Positions 38,801-48,232 are shown, counted from the first letter of the stretch. The stretch is DNA of 64,000 nt from CAVRAW01 sp963716135 (GCA_963716135.1 OY970289.1:1860001-1924000); one strand, 5' to 3'. Program-made: numbers and translations. The notes: generated from the sequence alone by a model not told the origin.

Positions 38801-38868
38801 CCGCGCTCGACCGCTGCCAGATCGTGCGGCGAGAAATCCTCGGCGGCGTGTATCGGCGCAGTAGCCAT
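35802..38868 (-). CDS. putA: Bifunctional proline dehydrogenase / glutamate-semialdehyde dehydrogenase, PutA-type (two indels)
   Basis: Restored length ~1022 aa. It oxidises proline to glutamate via P5C. N-terminal ProDH barrel: VNVSIKLSALDSQFDP, VRLVKGAYWDYETVHARATG, LRPALGSHNVRSLAHG, YGMADAEKQAIVDAGYRLRI, LVRRLLENTSNDSFLR. C-terminal ALDH: PRGVTAVISPWNFPLAI, TGNTVIMKPAEQSSVIAAKL, CEMGGKNAIIVDDDADLDEA, GYQGQKCSACSRAIVL (catalytic Cys), EEIFGPVLAVIRASD. Frames break near 37104 and 36245, one base missing each. There is no N-terminal ribbon-helix-helix DNA-binding domain, so it is not the self-regulating enterobacterial PutA type. Confidence 0.9.
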
Positions 38869-38967
38869 AGAATGATCTAAAGCATTCTACGTCGTGCAGC
38901 AATCTGGGCGAAGCCGAGTCGACGCAACACGAAATCAGCGACTGTTACACTCGATGGCCGTCGCCAT

Positions 38968-39783
38968 TTACGCCGACGTTAGGGCTTTCACTCGTCGGCG
39001 CCGCGGAATCCATCGCGCGTCGAGCAGCCCCGAAAACAGGTAGCGTACATACCACACCGGATGGTACGACTCCACGTTATTGCGGTGCAATTGCAAGAGG
39101 TCGTTGCCTGGTCGGACGACGAAGCGGGCATTCATGAAGCTGATGCGATAGCCCGCGTCACGAATCGCTTTGGCGGCCGAAGCCGAATACGACCATTCCT
39201 CGCCGCCGACCCAGCAAAACACGTCGACCTCGTGACCCAATTCCTGCTCCAATCGTCGCTTCGACTGCCGGATTTCCAGGCTCAGTTGTTCTTCGGTCAG
39301 TTTCGCCGACAGCCGGCAATGCGTGCTTGTGTGGCAGCCGATGACGTGCATGCGGTCCAATCGACGGATGTCTTCCCAGCTCATCGCGCCCAGGTCCTCG
39401 CCCGGCCGATCGCTCCACAGCAGGGCATGATCATAACCGTATTGCTTTTGCTGGTCGCGCGGCACATCGATAAAGTCGGTGGGTACAAAAAACCAGCCGA
39501 CAAATCCATGCTTTTCCAATAGCGGCGCGGCAACCTGAGCCTGCGATTTGTACGCGTCGTCGAATGTGATCAGTATTCCGGGACGATCATGCGGCCAGCG
39601 TCCGGCTTGCAAATCCAGCAATCCCTGACGATCGACGGAGACGAAATGACGCTTGTAAAACAATAGTTGACGTTCGAAGCCTTCCGCCTGCGAAGGGGGA
39701 ACGTCATGATAATTCACGATTCGAACAAAGGGGCTGAACAAAGCCAGTTGCAGTCGATGCAGAAGCCAATTCAAGCCGGTCAT
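38968..39783 (-). CDS. Polysaccharide deacetylase (NodB-type) family protein
   Basis: 271 aa from ATG 39783. NodB-like motifs: GILITFDDAYKSQAQVAAPL (motif 1, TFDD), IGCHTSTHCRLSAKLTEEQL (motif 2, H-S/T-x-x-H), and WVGGEEWSYSASAAKAIRDA (motif 3 region). Metal-dependent deacetylation of an N-acetylated glycan or of a lipid-linked sugar is implied. There is no signal peptide, so it may act in the cytosol. It closes a minus-strand cluster with a carbamoyltransferase and an SGNH hydrolase, which suggests surface polysaccharide modification. Confidence 0.85.
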   Translation of the reverse strand: MTGLNWLLHRLQLALFSPFVRIVNYHDVPPSQAEGFERQLLFYKRHFVSVDRQGLLDLQAGRWPHDRPGILITFDDAYKSQAQVAAPLLEKHGFVGWFFVPTDFIDVPRDQQKQYGYDHALLWSDRPGEDLGAMSWEDIRRLDRMHVIGCHTSTHCRLSAKLTEEQLSLEIRQSKRRLEQELGHEVDVFCWVGGEEWSYSASAAKAIRDAGYRISFMNARFVVRPGNDLLQLHRNNVESYHPVWYVRYLFSGLLDARWIPRRRRVKALTSA

Positions 39784-39907
39784 ATCCAGTCCCAAGGCCG
39801 CGCACGCTGCACCCCCTGTCGAAAGCCTGGCGCGATAGAAAAAAGCCGTTGGATGGAGCAGTGTTGTACGACATACTCGCGGCTGTCACGCTCGTGCGAC
39901 AATCCGG

Positions 39908-40261
39908 TCAGAACATCACGTAAATGAAAGGTGAGATATCTCCTCGATCGTCCTCTTTCGGCGCCAGCGGACCCGCCAGCGCCACCAGCGCGCCGGACAG
40001 GGCGGCCAATTCGGGCAAGTCTTGCTGCCGCCACATCTCGCCCAATTGCGCTTCGCATTGTTCCGGCTCGATCGTAAAAAATATCTCGTCGGCGTTGGGG
40101 GCCGTGTAATAGCTGGCCACGGCCGGATCGGGCGCCAACTCGAAAAATCGCACTCCGCGCGCTCTTAGTTTCTCCGCGGCAGGCACCAGCCGCTGCTCCC
40201 AAAAATCTTTCAGCAACCGCAACGTGGCCGTATCAACGGGAGCTTTATTAGTCGAGCTCAT
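39908..40261 (-). CDS. Unknown 117-aa protein overlapping the carbamoyltransferase gene
   Basis: 117 aa from ATG 40261. Its first codons overlap the last 14 nt of the carbamoyltransferase gene in another frame, so it is translationally coupled. N-terminal half is helical (LRLLKDFWEQRLVPAAEKLR) and leads into ARGVRFFELAPDPAVASYYT, ADEIFFTIEPEQCEAQLGEM and a C-terminal DRGDISPFIYVMF. Soluble, acidic, no known motif recognised. The context suggests an accessory to carbamoylation or surface-glycan assembly, but that is inference only. Confidence 0.6.
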   Translation of the reverse strand: MSSTNKAPVDTATLRLLKDFWEQRLVPAAEKLRARGVRFFELAPDPAVASYYTAPNADEIFFTIEPEQCEAQLGEMWRQQDLPELAALSGALVALAGPLAPKEDDRGDISPFIYVMF

Positions 40262-42083
40262 ATTCGGCTTTCCAGGATTCGTCAGCCGCCGCTTGCGGCT
40301 GCTGCGATTTCCATAATAAACAGTCTTCCAACACCAATAAATCGATTTCCGTACGCATGAAACAACGATACGCATCTTGCGGCGTGCACACAATCGGTTC
40401 CCCGCGCACGTTGAACGACGTGTTCACCACCAGTCCGCAGTCGGTCAATTCTTCAAAGGCACGAACGACAGCGTAATAATCCGCATTATCGCTGGGGTGA
40501 ATTGTTTGAACGCGGGCGCTGTAATCCACGTGGGTGATCGCCGGAACGTCGCTCCGCGGCGTGCTGATGATCGGCAGCATGTCGCTGCTTGCGTCCAGCT
40601 TGTTCAAATCAAACGGCAACCGGCGTTCCTTCCGTACGTCCGCCACCAACAGCATGTAAGGACTTTCCTCGGCAAGCTCGAAATACTTCGAGCAGCGATC
40701 GTACAACACGCTGGGAGCAAACGGCCGGAACGATTCGCGAAATTTGATCTTCAGGTTCATCAGCGTCTGCGTGTCCGCCCGCATCGGGTTCCCCAAGATC
40801 GAGCGCGCACCCAAGGCACGCGGGCCAAATTCCATCCGGCCGGAGAAGTAGCCGACCACCTTGCCTTCCGCCAAGGCCGCCGCAATCCGCCGCGAACGCT
40901 CGGCAGTGTCGGTTACTTGCTCGTACGGGTATTTGTGACGATCAAGAAAGGCTCGCACTTCATTGGAAGAAAACTTCGGGCCCAAGTGGCTGCCCTGCTG
41001 AGCATCGCGCCCCGACGTGTTCAACTGCCGTGGAACGTCGAACTTCATATGCGCCGCCAACAGCGCAGCGCCCAGCGCGCCTCCGGCATCGCCCGCCGCG
41101 GGCTGAATCCAAATCCGATCGAATATTCGTTCGCGCAACAGAATTCCGTTCGCCACGCAATTCAGCGCCACGCCCCCTGCCAGGCAAAGATCCGTTAGCC
41201 CCGTCAATTCGCGCGCGTGCCGCGCAATCGCCAGCACCGTCTCCTCGCACACTTTTTGAATGCTGGCCGCCAGGTCCATTTCGCGGCGCGTAATCGGTGA
41301 TTCTGGCTCCCGAGGAGGACCACCAAACAACTCGTGAAACTTATCGTTGGTCATCACATTCGTGTCGAGATAACCGAAGTATTCCGTGTTCAATCGGAAC
41401 GAGCCGTCCGGCCGCAAGTCGATCAGCCGGTCTTTGATGACGTCCGCAAATCGCGGCCGCCCATACGGCGCCAGTCCCATTAGCTTGTACTCGCCGGAAT
41501 TCACTTTGAATCCGCAAAAGTACGTGAAGGCGCTGTACAGCAGACCCAGCGAGTGCGGGTAATGAATTTCCTCGAGAATCTCCACTTTTTGCCCCTGGCC
41601 GCGCCCGATGGTCGTCGTGGCCCACTCGCCCACGCCGTCCATCGTCACAATTGCGGCTTGCTCGAAGGGGGACGGATAAAACGCCGACGCCGCGTGCGAT
41701 AGATGATGCTGCGTGAATAACACCGGCACCGGGCATTTCAGCACGTCCCGAATATGATTGGCGATGAACAACTTGACGCCCAATACCGAGCGTGCCGCTG
41801 TCGTCCATTGCTCGAAGCCGCGCGGCGCTACGCTCAAAAGCGACTTCAACACCCTGTCCAACGTCCACAGCGAGTTGTCGTAAAACACCACCGCGTCCAG
41901 ATCGCGGGCTTCGATAAACGCCTCTTCCAAGCAGTAATTCACCGCCTGTCGCGGAAATCGCGGATCGTGTTTCTTGCGGCTGAACCGCTCTTCCTGGGCA
42001 GCGGCCACAATTTCGCCGTCGCGGACAATCGCTGCGGCGGAGTCGTGATAAAACGCAGAAATGCCGAGAATATTCCGGGGCAT
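40248..42083 (-). CDS. NodU/CmcH-type carbamoyltransferase
   Basis: 611 aa, typical length. N-terminal Kae1-like domain: ILGISAFYHDSAAAIVRDGE, FTQHHLSHAASAFYPSPFEQ (metal-binding HHxxH), TMDGVGEWATTTIGRG, FKVNSGEYKLMGLAPYGRP, LCLAGGVALNCVANGILL and PAAGDAGGALGAALLA. C-terminal YrdC-like domain: GRMEFGPRALGARSILGNP and PFAPSVLYDRCSKYFE, then VVNTSFNVRGEPIVCTPQDA. Family members transfer carbamoyl from carbamoyl phosphate to sugar or cyclitol hydroxyls (Nod factors, antibiotics, surface glycans). No antibiotic cluster is present, so a glycan acceptor is more likely. Confidence 0.93.
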   Translation of the reverse strand: MPRNILGISAFYHDSAAAIVRDGEIVAAAQEERFSRKKHDPRFPRQAVNYCLEEAFIEARDLDAVVFYDNSLWTLDRVLKSLLSVAPRGFEQWTTAARSVLGVKLFIANHIRDVLKCPVPVLFTQHHLSHAASAFYPSPFEQAAIVTMDGVGEWATTTIGRGQGQKVEILEEIHYPHSLGLLYSAFTYFCGFKVNSGEYKLMGLAPYGRPRFADVIKDRLIDLRPDGSFRLNTEYFGYLDTNVMTNDKFHELFGGPPREPESPITRREMDLAASIQKVCEETVLAIARHARELTGLTDLCLAGGVALNCVANGILLRERIFDRIWIQPAAGDAGGALGAALLAAHMKFDVPRQLNTSGRDAQQGSHLGPKFSSNEVRAFLDRHKYPYEQVTDTAERSRRIAAALAEGKVVGYFSGRMEFGPRALGARSILGNPMRADTQTLMNLKIKFRESFRPFAPSVLYDRCSKYFELAEESPYMLLVADVRKERRLPFDLNKLDASSDMLPIISTPRSDVPAITHVDYSARVQTIHPSDNADYYAVVRAFEELTDCGLVVNTSFNVRGEPIVCTPQDAYRCFMRTEIDLLVLEDCLLWKSQQPQAAADESWKAEYELD

Positions 42084-42088
42084 GAAAA

Positions 42089-43093
42089 TCAGGTTTTCTC
42101 GATGAAGGGCCGAACGCAGCGCGCCAACGACTCCGCCATGACCCGGTGGCCCAGCGGCGTGGGATGCACGTCCACTTGGAAACGAAAATTGCGGCGCTCC
42201 GAACGTGAATGCTTATGCAAATCGGGCAGCGGATTGTGAACCACCGCGCCTCGAAGATCGCTCAGTTCCGCAAATCGCGCCGCGATATTGCGAAACGACG
42301 ACGACTTTTCCACATACTGGTACAGCGGAATGGTAAGAATGATCGCCGGCTTGGAAAGCTCCGAAACCCAATTCTTCAAAATCGCTTTCAGCAGCAGCCA
42401 ACTCGGATTGTCGGGACGATCATATTGCGGCAATGGTTGGTATCGCGTCAACCGCTGCAACAAGGTTTTCGCCCCCGGACTCAGCCGATTAACGACGCGC
42501 TGCGCCCACGCCTTGGTGCCCAACCGTCCGCCCCAATCGGTGCACCTGCGTTGCTCTTCCGTTAACATGATTGGATCCAACGGTTCCGACGGCGGCGGCA
42601 CCTGGTGCAATGTCAAATGTTCCTCGCTGTCAACCGTGAAATAAGGCTTGGCCAGCACGTGAGTGTTGCCCAAGCCATCCGCGGTTACCCGAAATTGCGC
42701 TGCACATCGGCGGATGTTCTCCACCTGCGCGGCAATGATCACTAAGTCATGCTCAACTTTTGAGCCGATTTCTCGCCAAACCAAATACTGTTGATCCGTG
42801 CCCGATCCCGACAAGCCAAAATTGTACACTTCAACGCCCGGCCAAAACGTTTCCAGCACATCCGTATAACGATCCCGATTGCTCACGCCGTCTCCCGCGG
42901 TGTACGAATCCCCAAATACCAGAATTCGGAACACTCCGGCGGGCTTCGCATTTTGCACTTCGTGCTGGCAGCGAAATCCGGCCTGGTTTACCTGCACCAG
43001 GTAGCCGCCCCCCTCATGGTCAATTCGTGCCTTCAATCCCGGAATGAAACTATAGCCAAAAACGGGATGATATTGAAACAACTTGCGATTCAT
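42089..43093 (-). CDS. SGNH/GDSL-type hydrolase-like protein
   Basis: 334 aa. The SGNH nucleophile block is FRILVFGDSYTAGDGVSNRD around residues 56-74. A Gly/Asn-type block may be FGLSGSGTDQQYLVWREIG, and the catalytic Asp/His block is VDVHPTPLGHRVMAESLARC near the C-terminus. No signal peptide is evident. SGNH enzymes remove or transfer acyl groups on sugars. The gene ends 5 nt before the carbamoyltransferase start, so the two are cotranscribed, consistent with O-acyl editing of a carbamoylated glycan. Confidence 0.8.
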   Translation of the reverse strand: MNRKLFQYHPVFGYSFIPGLKARIDHEGGGYLVQVNQAGFRCQHEVQNAKPAGVFRILVFGDSYTAGDGVSNRDRYTDVLETFWPGVEVYNFGLSGSGTDQQYLVWREIGSKVEHDLVIIAAQVENIRRCAAQFRVTADGLGNTHVLAKPYFTVDSEEHLTLHQVPPPSEPLDPIMLTEEQRRCTDWGGRLGTKAWAQRVVNRLSPGAKTLLQRLTRYQPLPQYDRPDNPSWLLLKAILKNWVSELSKPAIILTIPLYQYVEKSSSFRNIAARFAELSDLRGAVVHNPLPDLHKHSRSERRNFRFQVDVHPTPLGHRVMAESLARCVRPFIEKT

Positions 43094-43300
43094 GAACCAA
43101 CCTTGGGCCGCAGCAACTCGTCACCTGCCCATCGAGACGGCCCAAAAAGCAGGATTTTCATTCTGTTTGCCAAATCCAAGCCTGTCAACATTGCCCGGCG
43201 ACGGCGCAGCCTGCCAATTCCTCGAGCATTGCAGCCGCAACAAGAGGCCGGTGTTCGTCCTTCGTTCAGACCAGGCCGGACGTCATAACCGGACTTGGAT

Positions 43301-44317
43301 TCAGTCAACGACCCAGGTGTCGCCCGCATTGAACAGCGCTTCCAGATTGCCCGGCCGTTTGGCCTTGGCTTCTTCAATCTGCGAGTTCAATCGCTCTTCA
43401 TAGCGCGGACGATCCACCGCCCGGAACACGCCGATCGGCGTCGGAAACTCCGGATTTCGCATGCGGCTCAGCAGATACGCCAGGCTCGGCTCCTGCAGCT
43501 TCTCGTCGTGGAACAAAAGATCGTCTTCCTTGACGCCTTTGCCCAGTTCCACCACTTCCAATTGCATGCCGCTTTGCCGGATGCCCTTGTCGCGGTTCTT
43601 GCCAAAAATCAGCGGCTTGCCATGTTCGATTTCCACCACGCTATCCAATTTGGTGTCGCGGTTGGTGGCCCATTCAAAAGCCCCGTCGTTAAATACATTG
43701 CAATTCTGATAGACCTCGACGAAAGACGTGCCCCTGTGCTCGGCAGCTCGTTTCAGCACGGCTGTCAGGTGCTTCGTGTGCACGTCAATCGATCGCGCCA
43801 CGAAGGTCGCCTCGCAGCCAATCGCCACCGAAATCGGATGAATCGGATTGTCGACCGAGCCGACCGGCGTGCTCTTGGTCACTTTGCCCAGCGGCGACGT
43901 GGGGGAGTACTGCCCCTTCGTCAGGCCGTAAATCTGGTTGTTGAACAGCACGATGTTGATGTCGAGATTCCGCCGGATGGCGTGCATCAGATGATTGCCG
44001 CCGATCGACAGCCCGTCCCCGTCGCCGGTGATCACCCATACCGAAAGATCGGGCCGTGCCGCCTTCAAACCGGTCGCCACCGCCGGCGCTCGGCCGTGAA
44101 TCGAGTGCATCCCGTACGTGTTCACGTAATACGGAAAGCGGCTGGAGCAGCCGATGCCCGAAATGAACACCGTATTCTCCGGCGCCACGCCCAAGGTGGG
44201 CAGCACCTTTTTCATCTGGGCCAGAATCGAATAATCGCCGCAGCCCGGGCACCAGCGCACATCTTGATCGCTGGTGAAATCCTGGGGAGTAAGAACGGGA
44301 AGCGTGCCGGTGGACAT
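43301..44317 (-). CDS. korB: 2-oxoacid:ferredoxin oxidoreductase, beta subunit
   Basis: 338 aa. It contains the CxxC...C iron-sulphur/TPP domain start VRWCPGCGDYSILAQMKKVL, GIGCSSRFPYYVNTYGMHSI, the TPP/Mg motif WVITGDGDGLSIGGNHLMHA and NNQIYGLTKGQYSPTS. This is the KorB-type subunit that binds thiamine pyrophosphate and one [4Fe-4S] cluster. With KorA it oxidatively decarboxylates 2-oxoglutarate (or another 2-oxoacid), reducing ferredoxin. The substrate is not certain from sequence. It lies ~100 nt downstream of korA, separated by a REP-like repeat. Confidence 0.9.
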   Translation of the reverse strand: MSTGTLPVLTPQDFTSDQDVRWCPGCGDYSILAQMKKVLPTLGVAPENTVFISGIGCSSRFPYYVNTYGMHSIHGRAPAVATGLKAARPDLSVWVITGDGDGLSIGGNHLMHAIRRNLDINIVLFNNQIYGLTKGQYSPTSPLGKVTKSTPVGSVDNPIHPISVAIGCEATFVARSIDVHTKHLTAVLKRAAEHRGTSFVEVYQNCNVFNDGAFEWATNRDTKLDSVVEIEHGKPLIFGKNRDKGIRQSGMQLEVVELGKGVKEDDLLFHDEKLQEPSLAYLLSRMRNPEFPTPIGVFRAVDRPRYEERLNSQIEEAKAKRPGNLEALFNAGDTWVVD

Positions 44318-44372
44318 AGGAGATTTATTTCGAGTCAGGGTGGTTGTACTGGGTATCGCCGCATCCGCTTGC

Positions 44373-44402
44373 CGTTTAGCCGCGACGCGCCAGCGGAGCG
44401 CG
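44373..44402 (+). repeat. 30-bp REP-like element, copy 1
   Basis: It begins CGTTTAGCCGCGACGCG and ends AGCGGAGCGCG. Copies occur at 48198-48227 (one mismatch) and 53757-53786 (identical). It lies in the korA-korB spacer, 15 nt after the korA stop. CCGC and GCGG inside it could form a short stem. Confidence 0.75.
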
Positions 44403-44417
44403 GCGCACCGACATCCG

Positions 44418-46300
44418 CTACTTCAACATCGCTTCGATCTTGTGCACCAATTCGGACACCGTGAACGGTTTGCCTTGCACTTTATTGTATCCGACCGCGT
44501 CGACGAGGAATTGTGCACGGATCAACAGCCGCAATTGGCCCAAATTCAATTCGGGGACCAGCACTTTTTCGTACCGCTTGAGCACATCTCCCAAATTGCC
44601 GGGAAACGGATTCAAATATCGCAGGTGGGCGTGGGCCACCGATCCGCCGCGCGATTGCACCTGGCCGACCGCCGTCGCGCACGAACCGTATGTCCCGCCC
44701 CAACTGAGCACCAACACCTTGCCATTCGTCGGGCCATCCACCTCCAGCGGCGGAATATCGCGCACGATGCCGGCCACCTTGGCCGCGCGAATGTTGACCA
44801 TGTGCTGATGATTATCCGGGTCATAATTCACGTTGCCCGTGATATCTTGCTTTTCCAAGCCGCCGACGCGGTGCATCAACCCCGGCGTGCCTGGCAGGGC
44901 CCATGGCCGAGCCAATCGTTCGTTGCGAGCATAGGGCATGAACGCCTGCCCGCTAACGGCCGGGCCAGGATGTTCCACTTCGATCGGCGTGAGCTTCGTC
45001 GTATCCGGAATCCGCCAAGGTTCTGAACCATTGGCCAGGTAGCCATCACTCAGAACAAACACCGGCGTCATGTACCGCACCGCGATCTGCCACGCTTCTT
45101 GCACGATTTCAAAGCAGTCGCCAGGACTGCGGGCAGCCAACACCGGCACGGGGCACTCGCCATTGCGTCCGCACATCGCCTGCAGCAAATCGGCCTGTTC
45201 GGTCTTGGTGGGCAGCCCGGTACTCGGCCCGCCGCGCTGCACGTTGATGATTAGCACCGGCAGCTCGGTCATCACCGCCAGTCCGATCGCTTCCTGCTTT
45301 AGCGCGATCCCGGGACCGCTGGACGTGGTCACGGCCATCGCCCCGCCGAATGCCGCGCCGATGGCCGAAGTCATGGCCGCAATTTCATCTTCCGCCTGGA
45401 ACGTGCGCACGCCGAAATTCTTGTAGCGCGTCAGCTCGTGCAAGATGTCGCTGGCCGGCGTGATCGGGTACGAACCCAAAAACAGTTCGCAATTGCTTCG
45501 CTGAGCCGCGGCCATCAAACCCCACGCCAACGCCTGATTGCCGGTAATGCTCCGATACGTGCCCGGCGCTAGCTTCGCTTTGGGCACCGTGTAATGCGCG
45601 GTGAATGCCTCGGTCGTTTCGCCGTAGTTGTAGCCCGCCATCAACGCCCGGCGATTCGCCTCGGCGATATCGGGCATTTTGCCGAATTTATCGTCGATGT
45701 ACCGTTGCGTCGGCTCCAGCGGCCGATCGTAAAGCCAGAACACCAGCCCCATGGCAAAGAAGTTCTTGCAGCGGTCGGCTTCCTTTTGGCTGAGCCCCAG
45801 CTCCTCCACCGCCGCTTTGGTGAGCTTCGTCATCTCGACCGGAAACACCCGGTAGCTTTGCAGGCTGCCGTCGGCAAGCGGATCCTTAGCGTAGCCGGCC
45901 TGCTCCAGTCCCTTGCCGTCGAACGAATCCTTGTTGACGATCAGAATACCGCCGCGCACCAGGTCGCACAAATTCGTGGTCAGTGCCGCGGGGTTCATCG
46001 CCACCAGCGCATCGACCTGATCGCCCGGCGTAAAAATCTCGTGATTGGCGAAGTGAATCTGAAAACCGCTCACGCCCGCCTTCGTGCCGCGCAGCGCCGA
46101 ATCTCGGCCGGGAAGTCGGGAAACGTCGCCACGTCGTTCCCCATCAACGCTGACGTGTTGGTCAACTGCAAACCAGCCAACTGCATGCCGTCTCCCGAGT
46201 CGCCGCACAGTCGTACGGTCGCCGCGTCCAAGGACTGCGTGGGCTTTTGCGATTGCGGGGGTGCGCTGATGGGAATCGGCGTCTCGGTGGTGGTCGCCAT
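44418..46300 (-). CDS. korA: 2-oxoacid:ferredoxin oxidoreductase, fused gamma-alpha subunit (one indel)
   Basis: Restored length 627 aa. N-terminal gamma-like domain: VRLCGDSGDGMQLAGLQLTN and GFQIHFANHEIFTPGDQVDA. Alpha (pyrimidine-binding) domain: CELFLGSYPITPASDILHEL, FQAEDEIAAMTSAIGAAFGG, TTSSGPGIALKQEAIGLAVM, INVQRGGPSTGLPTKTEQAD. C-terminal domain: VLVLSWGGTYGSCATAVGQ. The frame breaks near 46098; one base added restores FPAEIRALRGTKAGVSGFQ. Fusion of gamma and alpha is the usual KorA architecture. The start ATG at 46300 directly follows the stop of a possible 79-aa ORF. Confidence 0.9.
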
Positions 46301-46540
46301 TTACCAGATTTCCAGACCAGCCGAAGCTGGGAAGTGATTGCGGGTGATGGGTTCGTTACGGGGCCGGTTCTTCCAAGGATCGGCCGGCCCACGCTTTAGG
46401 GATGATCCAGGGGCGTTAAACAACGAGTTTGCCGGTCCCGCCGCAGGGTGTGTCCCAAGTAGCGCGGCTGAAACGCCGCCACCGGCGATACCCAAGGGTT
46501 CGCCTTGTGGCGCGAGATACGGCTTGGCTCGCTGGGCCAT
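46301..46540 (-). CDS. Possible small protein directly upstream of korA
   Basis: 79 aa (starts MAQRAKPYLAPQGEPLG, ends NHFPASAGLEIW). Its TAA directly abuts the korA ATG with no spacing. The sequence has no transmembrane segment or motif that I recognise, and is rich in Pro, Asn and Ala. The tight junction and the lack of another gene in the 548-nt spacer are the only support. It could equally be a non-coding leader of korA. Confidence 0.3.
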   Translation of the reverse strand: MAQRAKPYLAPQGEPLGIAGGGVSAALLGTHPAAGPANSLFNAPGSSLKRGPADPWKNRPRNEPITRNHFPASAGLEIW

Positions 46541-46848
46541 GGCCGTCTGCCGCAAGTGTTTCACGTTCACCGTAACCCCCGGATAAGGCAACGATCGAAG
46601 GCGGGTGTCGCGGCGCAATTCGTGCGCGACCGGCAACCGTCGCTTACCAATTATTACGCTCTGTACATTGATTACGAATGTACCATGCACCCCGGGGGAT
46701 TGAAAACCGAAAAAAAAGACGAGATTTGAGCTTTTTTCGCAAAAATCCGGCCGAAATGCCTTTCCCTCCCGCATCCTGGCGGCGGCCAGACAGTTACACT
46801 GGCTGGCGCCGACGCGACTTCGCAAATCGCCTGCCTCGGCCGCTAGCG
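46541..46848. promoter_or_regulatory. Spacer upstream of the korA region
   Basis: No gene is accepted here. Around 46650-46730 the sequence is much more A+T-rich than its surroundings (TACCAATTATTACGC, TTGATTACGAATGTACC, then runs of A and T). It is the most likely promoter region for korAB. Confidence 0.4.
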
Positions 46849-48180
46849 TCACGCCATTCGAGCGATCGACTGCTCGATCAGCTCCGGCAGATTCTCCAGC
46901 CGCCGCAGCTCGTCGGCCACCCGCGGATGAGCGAAAATCCGCACTCGCTTCACGTAATCGTCGAACTGCTCGCTGGCCAGCGACTTGACGATCGGCGACA
47001 CCTCCGCCAGCGGCCGATATCGATTCTCTTTGGCAAAGTAGATCTCGACTTCGAATTCGATCTCGCGCTTCACCGGCGGCGCATCGAACAGAACTTCGTG
47101 CGGCGCTACCCGTCGCCCCAGCGCGGTGCTGGCCACCGCGGCAAACTGCTCGCCGCACGCCGCCAGCCACGCATACGGCCGCCGCGCCAATTGGTCATAG
47201 AGCTCCTGCTGCTGAAAAAAGCTGTACTGCGCCAGCCGCTTATAAAGCCGGCGCGTCGAGCCGAACAATCCGTCCAGCAGCTCCCCCGCCGGTCCCTCGC
47301 CCGCCGCTTGCCGCAATCCATCGACCATCGGCCCGTCCGTCAGGCGAAACAAAGCGTCCAGTTCCAGCGACGAATGCAGCAGGTAAAACGCCCGCTGAAA
47401 CATCGCCGTCGCCGACCGCACCGCATGGTGCCAATACACCTCGCTGAACATGATGTACCGGGCGAAAATCAGCATTTCGGCCGCCGTCTTCCCCTTGTCC
47501 GTCAAAGCCAGCCCGTCCCCGGCCTGGTTCAAGCACAAACTGCCGATCAAACGCTGCTGATCGAAATGCCTGCCATACGGCACCCCGGCATGCAAACTGT
47601 CCCGCTGCAAATAGTCCATCTTGTCCACGTCGATCGGCCCCGAGAGCAAGCTCGACAGAATGCGGGAGCGAATCTCGCGGGGCCGCTCCGACAGTAGCGC
47701 CACGACGTCGCGCGGATTGATGTTCCACTCCTCCCGCAGCACGTCGGCGATCTCCCCTTCCAGCAGGAAGCTGTTGGCAAATAGCTCATGGTGCGGCACG
47801 CTCGGCAATCGCAGGTCTTCGATCGGGTGGCAAAACGGCCAATGCCCCAAATCGTGCAAAAGCGCCGCCACGAGGAATAGTTCGGCTTCCTGCGGCGTAA
47901 TGGCTGCCGTGAATCGATCGTCGTCCGCAAGTTGCATCAGATACAAAAGCGCCAACCGATAAACTCCCAGCGAATGTTCGAACCGCGAGTGATGCGCCGC
48001 CGGGTACACCAACGACACCAACCCCACCTGGCTCACGTGCGCCAATCGGCGGAATTCGGGCGTGTCGATCAATTGCCGCACCCGCGCCGTCAGCGGCACG
48101 TCCAATTCCGGCGGAATCCGCACCAGCGAGCGGCGAGCGCCAAGGCCCGATAACTCTGGAATATCGCGAAGCGTGGACAT
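46849..48180 (-). CDS. HD-domain phosphohydrolase
   Basis: 443 aa. HD signature: HHSRFEHSLGVYRLALLYLM (first His), LLHDLGHWPFCHPIEDL (HD pair with a further His), and GPIDVDKMDYLQRDSLHAGV (third metal Asp). This layout is that of SAMHD1/dGTPase-like HD hydrolases (COG1078 type), which cleave dNTPs or related phosphoesters. The substrate is not determinable. C-terminal ~170 residues are helical and specific to this subgroup. A REP-like element lies upstream of the ATG. Confidence 0.88.
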   Translation of the reverse strand: MSTLRDIPELSGLGARRSLVRIPPELDVPLTARVRQLIDTPEFRRLAHVSQVGLVSLVYPAAHHSRFEHSLGVYRLALLYLMQLADDDRFTAAITPQEAELFLVAALLHDLGHWPFCHPIEDLRLPSVPHHELFANSFLLEGEIADVLREEWNINPRDVVALLSERPREIRSRILSSLLSGPIDVDKMDYLQRDSLHAGVPYGRHFDQQRLIGSLCLNQAGDGLALTDKGKTAAEMLIFARYIMFSEVYWHHAVRSATAMFQRAFYLLHSSLELDALFRLTDGPMVDGLRQAAGEGPAGELLDGLFGSTRRLYKRLAQYSFFQQQELYDQLARRPYAWLAACGEQFAAVASTALGRRVAPHEVLFDAPPVKREIEFEVEIYFAKENRYRPLAEVSPIVKSLASEQFDDYVKRVRIFAHPRVADELRRLENLPELIEQSIARMA

Positions 48181-48197
48181 GAATCGTCAATCGCTAA

Positions 48198-48227
48198 CGT
48201 TTAGCCGCGACGCGGCAGCGGAGCGCG
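48198..48227 (+). repeat. 30-bp REP-like element, copy 2
   Basis: Same element as at 44373-44402 with a single C-to-G change. It fills the short spacer between the stop of the Zn-ribbon membrane protein (6 nt away) and the start of the HD-domain gene. Confidence 0.75.
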
Positions 48228-48232
48228 CCGCT

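Noticed and set aside
35802..38868. Separate proline dehydrogenase and aldehyde dehydrogenase genes, or pseudogenes
   Set aside because: Three frames line up end to end as one PutA-type protein of normal length after two single-base corrections.
43295..44464. 389-aa plus-strand ORF ending with FSRDAPAER-type sequence
   Set aside because: Antisense to korB. The FSRDAPAER string recurs in three ORFs only because each reads through a copy of the 30-bp REP-like element.
46301..47170. 289-aa minus-strand ORF upstream of korA
   Set aside because: Most of it lies within the HD-domain gene and an A+T-rich spacer. Only the last 79 codons are worth keeping as a low-confidence small ORF.
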